In this document: positions 58,098 through 64,000 of the stretch, one piece after another
How positions within the stretch are numbered: the stretch's first letter is position 1
How the letters are laid out: each line of letters opens with the position of its first letter
Source of the DNA: JADGHX01 sp963837755
Lineage (GTDB): Bacteria > Pseudomonadota > Gammaproteobacteria > Steroidobacterales > Steroidobacteraceae
DNA length: 64,000 nucleotides
Direction of reading: 5' to 3'
NCBI GenBank assembly: GCA_963837755.1
Contig: CAWIOP010000003.1
Span: 620,001-684,000, forward strand
Notes under the pieces: model-generated
Seen by the model: the letters and a program-made list of their open reading frames with translations, nothing else
Told to the model about the DNA's origin: nothing
Database searches by the model: none
Translations under genes and position numbers: made by a program

Positions 58098-59330
58098 AAG
58101 CCAGGCGGCACGCGGAGCCGTCGAGTCGGTGGCCCGTCGGTGTTACGGGCGTCTCGTCGCGTTCCTCTCCGCGCGCACACGAGACGTGGCGGGCGCGGAA
58201 GATGCGCTGAGCGAGGCGCTGCTCAGCGCGCTGACGGCGTGGCCGCGCGACGGCATTCCACAAAGCCCGGAAGCGTGGCTGCTAACGGCCGCGCGTCGGC
58301 GCCTCACAGATCGTGTTCGGCACGAGAAAGTGCGTGCCGGCAGCGCGCTGACGCTCGAGATCATTGCGGGCGAGTCTCTCGACTTCGCCGTGCCGGGGCC
58401 CATTCCGGATGAGCGCCTCAAGCTGCTGTTCGTCTGCGCGCATCCGGCGATTGATCCGGACATGCGCACCCCGCTCATGCTCCAGACGGTGCTGGGCCTC
58501 GACGGTGAGGAGATCGCGCGCGCGTTCCTCGTGACGCCGGCCGCCATGGTCCAGCGGCTCGTGCGAGCGAAGAACAAGATTCGCCACGCCGGCATCGCCT
58601 TTGAAGTTCCCGAAACCCAGGAGCTTCCGGAAAGGCTCGAGGCCGTGCTGAACGCCATCTACGCCGCTTACGGCAACGGCTGGGAAGACGCCGCGGGCGT
58701 CGACGCTCGCGCGCGCGGCCTTGCGGAAGAAGCCATATGGCTCGCGCGTGTGCTGCTCGAAGTGATGCCGGACGAGCCGGAGGTTCTGGGTCTGCTCGCG
58801 CTCATGCTCCATTGTGAAGCGCGGCGGCCGGCGCGGCGCTCGGCGGACGGCCGCTTCACGCCGCTGTCTGAACAGGATCCGCGATCATGGAGCGCGCCGG
58901 TGATGGCTGAAGCGGAGCGATTGCTTGGCCGCGCGGCCCAAATGTCCCGGCCAGGGCGTTTCCAGCTCGAGGCCGCCATCCAATCGGTGCACGCCGAGCG
59001 CGCGCGCAGCGGCCGCACAGACTGGCATGCGATAGCGGTGTTCTATGAGCGCCTCGTGAGCTTTCACCGACGCTCGGCGCACTGGTTGCGCGCGCGGCGG
59101 CAGTGGCCGAAGTGAAGGGCGCGGATCGAGGGCTGCATCTTCTGAATGAGATCGATCCGTCGGCCGTCGCGTCCTACCAGCCTTACTGGGCCGTGCGCGC
59201 CCACCTTCTGAACGGCTTGAACTGCTACCCCGAAGCGGTGGATGCGTTCGACTGTGCACTGCGCCTTGCCGATGACGCGGCGGTCCGCCGCCAGTTGCTG
59301 GAGCGCCTCACCGAAATCAGCCGTTTCTGA
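58084..59330 (+). CDS. ECF42-type RNA polymerase sigma factor, one frameshift
   Basis: Read across one frame change, this is a protein of about 415 residues. Sigma region 2 (VAGAEDALSEALLSAL, PEAWLLTAARRRLTDRVR) and region 4 (LMLQTVLGLDGEEIARAFLV, AAMVQRLVRAKNKIR) are followed by a long C-terminal extension with ADGRFTPLSEQD, the DGGR-like element of group ECF42, and a TPR-like tail (GLNCYPEAVDAFDCALRLA). The frame is lost at about 59,071; one missing C in TTTCACCGACG restores SFHPTLGALVARAAAVAEV. Group ECF42 has no anti-sigma factor; its C-terminal extension controls activity. It starts inside the DGPF gene. Confidence 0.82.
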
Positions 59331-59373
59331 CGGCCGATACCGGGAAGGCCTGTCTGGAAGCGAGCGGGGACTT

Positions 59374-60084
59374 TCAGTCAGCCAGAAGCGTGCGGGTTTT
59401 CTTCAGTCGCCAGGCGGTGAACCACAGCGCCGTGGTGATGATGATGGTCCAGGTGACGATCGCGATTTCGTGCCGGCGGGCCTGCCATTCACCATCGTTC
59501 CAGAAGTTGAAGAGGGTTACGGCGGCAATCACGCTGATCCAGCCGAATGGCGTGCCGTATTCCTTTACGACGAGCCGGCGCCATCGAAACCGCATCGAAG
59601 ACAACGTGTGAAACAGCCCGCGCAGCCTCGGCAGCCAGCGGGGCACGTCGTGGCAGTAGGCCAGGAACGCGGCGCCAAAACGCGACTGCAGATACTGCTC
59701 TTCCGCGGCAACGATGCATACGTACATGAACAGCGCCAGCGGCACGCCCACGAGCACGGTCGACCAGGAGTTCGATGCGATCGCCACGCCCGCCACGATC
59801 AGCAGATTGCCGACGTACATCGGGTTTCGGATGTGGACATATGCTCCATCCGTCACCAGGTCCTCGGCGTATACCCGGCGGCCTTTGCCACCGCGAATGA
59901 CATAGCGAAGCCCGATGGTCAGGGCCCGGACGACCTGGCCCAGCGCCGCGATGATCGCCCCGAGGAGTGATGCAACAACGGTGTCTTCGAACGGTTCCGG
60001 CCCGGGCAGCAAAAGCGGCAGGCACGCCAACGGAAACATGGCGTTTCTGTATCGAAACAGAAAGTGACCGATTGCGGTAATCAC
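59374..60084 (-). CDS. Isoprenylcysteine/phospholipid methyltransferase-like membrane protein
   Basis: A 236-residue protein with five or six hydrophobic segments. The motif DGAYVHIRNPMYVGNLLI followed by EEQYLQSRFGAAFLAYCHDVPRW is the SAM-binding region of the ICMT/PEMT membrane methyltransferase family. It starts with GTG at 60084. The C-terminal third has extra helices not usual in the short family members. The acceptor is unknown; lipids are possible. Confidence 0.8.
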   Translation of the reverse strand: MITAIGHFLFRYRNAMFPLACLPLLLPGPEPFEDTVVASLLGAIIAALGQVVRALTIGLRYVIRGGKGRRVYAEDLVTDGAYVHIRNPMYVGNLLIVAGVAIASNSWSTVLVGVPLALFMYVCIVAAEEQYLQSRFGAAFLAYCHDVPRWLPRLRGLFHTLSSMRFRWRRLVVKEYGTPFGWISVIAAVTLFNFWNDGEWQARRHEIAIVTWTIIITTALWFTAWRLKKTRTLLAD

Positions 60085-60224
60085 GCGCGTTGGACGATGG
60101 CTGTCATCGGAATCATTCGGTGCTCGCGTTTATTCTTCAATCCTGCTGCACAGCATAGCAGTCGTCGGGCGCTGGCAGCAGACGCATGCCGCCGCAGACG
60201 TGAGCGGGGCGCGGGGATCCGAAG

Positions 60225-60542
60225 GTGCCGGGCGTTGCCTGCCACATCAGCCGCGCCGTAACCGGGGGCATCAAGGGGGAGCCGGGTTTTGCCGAAGATA
60301 CCAGCGATGCCAGCATTGCCTGCCGCCAGGTGGGGCCGATACGCATTTCGGCAGACCTGAAGGATGGCGAGAGTGTCTTCGATGAGCGGCGCAGCCTCGT
60401 GTTCAAGCAATTGCACGTCGTGCGCTTCTACGACCGGGAGCGAAATGTCCTGGTCTACGTTTCTTATAGTGACCGGGTGATCGAAGGCAGCCCCAAGAAT
60501 TCGATCAGCACGGTGCCGGTAATGGGTTGGGTTGCGCCTTAG
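60225..60542 (+). pseudogene. CreA-family protein, N-terminally truncated
   Basis: The 105 codons from a GTG match the C-terminal two thirds of CreA: PGVACHISRAVTGGIKGE, GFAEDTSDASIACRQVGPI, ERRSLVFKQLHVVRFYDRE, RVIEGSPKNSISTVPV. The in-frame sequence upstream (GDPK) still matches the family, then a TGA stops it at about 60,205. The signal peptide and the first 50 residues of the usual 155 are not found in the same frame. Either an indel or a deletion has removed them. CreA is a periplasmic protein of unknown function. Confidence 0.7.
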
Positions 60543-60575
60543 GACATTGAGGCACACGGCAGCCTCAGCCGACTG

Positions 60576-60947
60576 TCACCCGCGCGCAAGGTACAAGTGC
60601 ACGCCCAACGAAACGGCCACGGCGATCGCCGCCAGGGATGAAACGAGAACCGCCGCCGCCGCGCAGTCCTTGACGATGCGTATGCTGGCGTGGGTTTCGG
60701 GATGCAGGTGATCGGCCAGCTGTTCGATCGCGGTATTGAACAGCTCAGCCCCAATGACGGCTCCGCAGGCCAGCAGCACCAGTGCCCACCAGAGCGGCTC
60801 TGGATGAAGCACCGCCAGCGCGAGCAGCGCGGCGCCGCCGGCGGCAACCTGAAACCTGAGACTGCTCTCGGACGCTATGGCGTGCGCCAGCCCATTGAGC
60901 GCAAATTTAATTCGCGCGGAGAACGGTTGATTCTTGGAAGTTGTCAT
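60576..60947 (-). CDS. dgkA: Diacylglycerol kinase
   Basis: A 123-residue protein with three membrane helices. The family signature is GAELFNTAIEQLADHLHPET followed by RIVKDCAAAAVL, including the catalytic Glu and the Lys-Asp pair. It recycles diacylglycerol made during membrane-derived oligosaccharide or lipid A modification into phosphatidic acid. It is divergent from the PAP2 phosphatase gene, whose reaction is the reverse, over a 42-base gap. Confidence 0.95.
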   Translation of the reverse strand: MTTSKNQPFSARIKFALNGLAHAIASESSLRFQVAAGGAALLALAVLHPEPLWWALVLLACGAVIGAELFNTAIEQLADHLHPETHASIRIVKDCAAAAVLVSSLAAIAVAVSLGVHLYLARG

Positions 60948-60989
60948 GTCTCACCGGCTATGAACTACGGGTCTGCTCGTTCCAATTCC

Positions 60990-61829
60990 ATGCGACGCCG
61001 AAATCACGTTACCACCGGCGCTGCGAGGCGAGAACCGGGATTGCCGACAAAGCGGTGGGTCACACGAGTGGCGGGAATGGCCGTCGCCTGGGCGGCGCTG
61101 GCCGCGCCGTGCGCGGCGGATACGTCCTCGGTGCGTGGCGTGCTCGAGGACACGGGCCTCTACTTCACCGCGCCGCTGCGCTGGGACGCGCAGAACTGGC
61201 TGCAATTCGGCGCGTCCGTGGCTGCAATCGGCATTGCGCACGAGTCTGACGACGAGGTTCGGGCTCACTTCGAGCCCAGCCGCACCGCGGGGCTTACCCG
61301 GCAGGATCCCCATGGCACGCGTGACTTCATCCCGACCGCCGCCATTGTGTTCGGCACCTGGGCGCTCGCCACGGCGATGGACGACCCGGCAGGCTACGAA
61401 GAAGGCCGGGTGATGCTCGAAGCGGGCGCGCTCACTGCCGTCAGCGCGGTGCTGATCAAGAGTGCAGCGGGGCGCCTGCGCCCCAACGAAACCGGCTCGG
61501 TGGACGAGTGGAGCCAGGGCGGCGATTCCTTCCCATCGTTCCATGCGAGTGCGGCATTCGCGGTGGGCACGGTGTTCGCGGAGTCTGGCGGCGAAGACTA
61601 CCGTTGGCTGCGGCGTGCGCTCGGCTACGGGCTTGCAACGGCCACAGCCTATTCGCGTGTTCACGACAACGTGCACTGGCTATCTGACACGGTGGCCGGA
61701 GCGGCGCTCGGGATCGCGACCGCGCAGTTCGCCATGGGTCGGCGGGGCGTCGGCGCGCGGCGGTCGAGCGTCGCGGTGACTGCGATGCCGGGCGGGGCCC
61801 TGCTCACTTACTCGTATCGATTCGAGTGA
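60990..61829 (+). CDS. PAP2-family phosphatase
   Basis: A 279-residue exported or membrane-anchored protein. The three phosphatase motifs are KSAAGRLRP, SFPSFHASAAFAVG and YSRVHDNVHWLSD, with the catalytic His residues present. A signal or anchor segment (VAGMAVAWAALAAPCAA) lies at about 30-46. ATG 60990 is taken; ATG 60960 is possible. Candidate substrates are phosphatidic acid, undecaprenyl diphosphate or similar. It shares a promoter region with dgkA. Confidence 0.87.
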   Translation: MRRRNHVTTGAARREPGLPTKRWVTRVAGMAVAWAALAAPCAADTSSVRGVLEDTGLYFTAPLRWDAQNWLQFGASVAAIGIAHESDDEVRAHFEPSRTAGLTRQDPHGTRDFIPTAAIVFGTWALATAMDDPAGYEEGRVMLEAGALTAVSAVLIKSAAGRLRPNETGSVDEWSQGGDSFPSFHASAAFAVGTVFAESGGEDYRWLRRALGYGLATATAYSRVHDNVHWLSDTVAGAALGIATAQFAMGRRGVGARRSSVAVTAMPGGALLTYSYRFE

Positions 61830-62091
61830 TCTGAATATCTCGCTGCTGCGCTGACTCGCAGGCGATGCCCACCGCCCAGGGCAAAGAATTCGCCGGAACG
61901 CTCCAGGGCACCTGCGCGAGATGGGTTTCCTACTGAAAGGAAGCCTATCCAATGCGCTTGATTTCGTTGGAGGTCTCAGCGCACAAACGTACGATAGCGG
62001 AGCCGCCAGATACATCCGTCTTCTTGTTGACGATGGTCATCAGCGGCTCGGCACGCGGCGTAGAATGTGCGTCTCATGTCGGGGGCCGCAC

Positions 62092-62655
62092 ATGAGCAAG
62101 AAACGACGTACATCCAGAGCTCGCAAGCCCGTCAGTGGGCGCGACATGCAAACGCCCTCGCACAAAGTAATGGCCTCGATCAAGGCGGCTGACAAGTCCT
62201 ACGCCGATGGGAGAGTGGGTCTTCGCGGCGCGCGCGCTTGCCTGGTAACGGCTGAGCACTCATTGTCCACGGATTCCACATTCATCGGCTCAATCAGCGC
62301 CGATCGAATCCGCGAAGGGTTACCGCTAAACGTGCTCGACGAACTGGCCACCGTGTTGAAGGTAGACCCGTTGGATTTAGCAGATGTCCTGGGTATGTCC
62401 GTTCGTACGCTCCAGCGTCGAGCGGAGGGCGGCGAGCGTTTGGGCCCAGCAGCATCGGACCGTCTTGCGCGCATCCGTCGCATTCTCGAACTGGCCGCTC
62501 ATGTGTTTGGCGAGATGGAGAAGGCCGCGCATTGGCTCACGTCCCCAAGCCGGGCTCTCGCTAACGAGATTCCGCTGCATATGCTCGATACCGATGTTGG
62601 GGCCCAGCGTGTTCAACTCGAACTGCGCCAGATCGAGTTCGGTATACCGCTCTGA
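62092..62655 (+). CDS. Xre/ParS (MbcA)-type antitoxin, DUF2384
   Basis: A 187-residue antitoxin. A basic N-terminus is followed by an Xre-like region (INVL-type LNVLDELATVLKVDPLDLADVLGMSVRTLQRR) and the C-terminal DUF2384 toxin-binding part (ELAAHVFGEMEKAAHWLTSPSRALA, MLDTDVGAQRVQLELRQIEFG). Such antitoxins neutralise RES-domain NADase toxins by capping the NAD site. The stop overlaps an ATG (TGATG) that opens a RES remnant. ATG 62092 is the likely start; in-frame sequence to 61921 looks non-coding. Confidence 0.88.
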   Translation: MSKKRRTSRARKPVSGRDMQTPSHKVMASIKAADKSYADGRVGLRGARACLVTAEHSLSTDSTFIGSISADRIREGLPLNVLDELATVLKVDPLDLADVLGMSVRTLQRRAEGGERLGPAASDRLARIRRILELAAHVFGEMEKAAHWLTSPSRALANEIPLHMLDTDVGAQRVQLELRQIEFGIPL

Positions 62656-62786
62656 TGGATCTCTGGAGACTCCATCGCGCGGCGCATGGGCCGGGGCTGG
62701 ACGGCATCGGCGGGCTGCATGCGCCCGGCCGCTGGCACGCGCTGGGGAAGACTGCAGCCGGTCTATTCGAGGCCTTTCTCGTTTGA
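62655..62786 (+). pseudogene. RES-domain toxin, truncated
   Basis: Coupled to the antitoxin by TGATG, the 43 codons begin WRLHRAAHGPGLDGIGG and GRWHALG, the N-terminal Arg-rich and GGRWH-like motif of RES toxins (normally about 150-160 residues). After GK the sequence diverges (TAAGLFEAFLV) and stops at TGA 62784-62786. The residues needed for NAD cleavage further on are absent. The following 170 bases show no clear continuation. Confidence 0.75.
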
Positions 62787-62955
62787 TGGGCGACTGCTGT
62801 GACCCGCGCGCGAAGGGCGGCGCTCGCGCACGAGGCCACCTGCGGCCGGAGCTTGCCGGCTGAACGCGGTCTTCGCACGTGGCGGCAGGCCGCTCTGGGC
62901 CGACATCAAGGGACGCTGGCGTTACACCGGCAGACGCCGCTGTAAGGGCGGGGCC

Positions 62956-63363
62956 TCAGTCTTCGGACGGATTCTTCGCGGCCACCAGCGGAATGGGCGG
63001 GCCAACCTGGATGGCAAACGCCGGGAGTTGCACGGTGCGCTTGCCATCGCTCACGGTGATGATGATGTTCGGATACGTGCCGGTGTGCGAGATTTGCGGT
63101 GAGCCGTACAAGGTGCCACGCCGCGGGCCGAACGATGCCCACGCAGGCTTGTTCACGATGGTGAATTCGAGTTTGCGATCGCCGCGCTGGTGCACGGTGG
63201 GCGTGAACGCATAGAACACGCTGGGTGCCACCCTGGCAGCGGCTTTGCCCGAAATCGTGAGCACCGGCGTCGCCTCCGGCGGATGAATCGAACGGTGTTC
63301 GGCACTGGCAATGCCCAGCAGTGCGATGAACACCGGCTGCGAAACATCTTGCGGGAGCGGCAT
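62956..63363 (-). CDS. Short exported Ig-like (He_PIG) protein
   Basis: A 135-residue protein with a weak signal segment (VFIALLGIASA) and one Ig-like repeat. The block GTLYGSPQISHTGTYPNIIITVSDGK closely resembles GTLYGVPRTRHIGTYANIIITVSDGK... of the riboswitch-controlled protein at 27874. It is probably a paralogue reduced to one domain. No c-di-GMP aptamer is seen upstream. Confidence 0.7.
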   Translation of the reverse strand: MPLPQDVSQPVFIALLGIASAEHRSIHPPEATPVLTISGKAAARVAPSVFYAFTPTVHQRGDRKLEFTIVNKPAWASFGPRRGTLYGSPQISHTGTYPNIIITVSDGKRTVQLPAFAIQVGPPIPLVAAKNPSED

Positions 63364-63535
63364 GCAGTTCTCCGACGAGCCTTCCGATGACTACACATGC
63401 GCGCTCGCGCCGGGTTTGTCGAGTCTGTTCTCACTCGCGTCCACAGAAATGTGACCGCGTCGGGCTTCGCTCAACAGTGCGCTCGACGGCAATCTTCCGC
63501 AGGATGCTTCGTATGATTCGCGCGTCACTCGACGG

Positions 63536-64000
63536 CTACGGCTTTTTCCGTGCTCTTTTCGAGGTGCCTCTTCTGCAACACGGGCGCGAAAGCCCGGCGG
63601 CCTGGAGTTTTCGAGTGACATCGAGCCGCAGGCTGCGGCCATCGGGCGGGATCAAGGAAAGCAGGCGCGCTCCGCTGCCCGTCTGTCTGGCTCCAAACAG
63701 ATTATGCATTCCGAAGGAGACGCGCGTGTTGCTGGAGAGCGCGCCGCTGGCGAGGGTGAGATTGCCAATGTAGAAATCGCGACCTTGGTCGCCCGTGAGT
63801 TGCCCGACTACGTCGAGGTGCTGCAGCTCGAATGACGTCGACAGCCGGTTCGGCACGATGGGGAAATCCAGGCGCACTTTCGTGAGACGCTGACCGAGGC
63901 TGCCGTTGCCGGCGCCCGCGAAACAGTCCGTAGTCTCCTGCCACGCATAGCTGACGCGGGCCAGGAGCCGCACGCGGTTCTGTTGCCTGAGGGATTTCTC
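63536..64000 (-). CDS. TonB-dependent receptor, C-terminal part (cut by window edge)
   Basis: The frame is open to the window end and gives about 154 residues. LDFPIVPNRLSTSFELQHLDVVG, RVSFGMHNLFGARQTG and LIPPDGRSLRLDVTRKL are typical of the last strands of TonB receptors. The usual C-terminal aromatic is not at the end; instead about 25 basic residues follow (ending KRARKKP), which may reflect an indel near the 3' end. The next gene downstream is the small Ig-like protein. Confidence 0.7.
   Translation of the reverse strand, partial: EKSLRQQNRVRLLARVSYAWQETTDCFAGAGNGSLGQRLTKVRLDFPIVPNRLSTSFELQHLDVVGQLTGDQGRDFYIGNLTLASGALSSNTRVSFGMHNLFGARQTGSGARLLSLIPPDGRSLRLDVTRKLQAAGLSRPCCRRGTSKRARKKP

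Noticed and set aside
62956..63535. Second c-di-GMP riboswitch before the small Ig-like paralogue
   Set aside because: The conserved GGGCAAACC and GACGCAAAGC strings are absent on the minus strand upstream of 63363.

Overview
The window is 64 kb of GC-rich DNA with bacterial gene packing, overlapping start/stop codons and Gram-negative envelope genes (two TonB-dependent receptors, a tripartite Emr-type efflux system, Tat- and Sec-exported proteins). An S-adenosylhomocysteine riboswitch before ahcY and a GEMM-type cyclic-di-GMP riboswitch, together with the protein families present, point to a gammaproteobacterium, perhaps near Steroidobacterales/Xanthomonadales. That placement is an inference; no rRNA or tRNA was seen.

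Layout. 1-236: tail of an unknown gene, then a long imperfect inverted repeat. 723-9318: a co-directional methyl/one-carbon cassette (SAM methyltransferase, metF, adenosine kinase, metK, SAH riboswitch, ahcY, folD, LigM-type tetrahydrofolate-dependent O-demethylase) closed by a strong terminator. 9415-10217: a large nested palindromic repeat array. 10228-11376: a short MetE-like methyltransferase on the opposite strand, divergent from a cytochrome c-PQQ quinohaemoprotein. 13783-19119: a multi-HAMP hybrid histidine kinase (two frameshifts) and a receiver-kinase-receiver partner. 19129-23853: marR-emrA-emrB-outer membrane factor. 23949-30156: outer-membrane barrel protein, oxidoreductase/exported SDR pair, GST remnant, riboswitch-controlled Ig-like surface protein, and a B3 metallo-beta-lactamase fold protein. 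30283-30822: gene remnants. 30887-33295: triple DUF4394 lipoprotein. 33479-40286: RDD/SpoIIM/DUF4129/DUF4350/MoxR/DUF58 membrane cluster. 40473-47929: YceI, MFS pump, PRC-barrel, DUF1348 remnant, PadR, gluconokinase, TonB receptor. 47983-55007: Sel1 lipoprotein and a four-gene block (ankyrin, MBL, DUF1552, DUF1592) riddled with frameshifts. 55292-64000: serine hydrolase, ArsR/SRPBCC and DGPF/ECF-sigma genes around twin operators, CreA remnant, dgkA/PAP2, an antitoxin with a truncated RES toxin, an Ig-like protein and the end of a TonB receptor.

How parts work together. In the first cassette a LigM-like enzyme would load methyl groups onto tetrahydrofolate. MetF and FolD can oxidise them, while a methionine synthase-like protein, MetK, the methyltransferase, AhcY and adenosine kinase form a complete activated-methyl cycle sensed by the SAH riboswitch. 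The methyl-donor substrate and the methyltransferase acceptor are unknown.

Sequence quality. Several otherwise convincing genes are broken by single-base indels (histidine kinase, DUF58, ECF sigma factor), and 49.4-54.7 kb has on the order of thirty frame changes. The indels I could resolve lie in short homopolymers, so sequencing or assembly error is the leading explanation.
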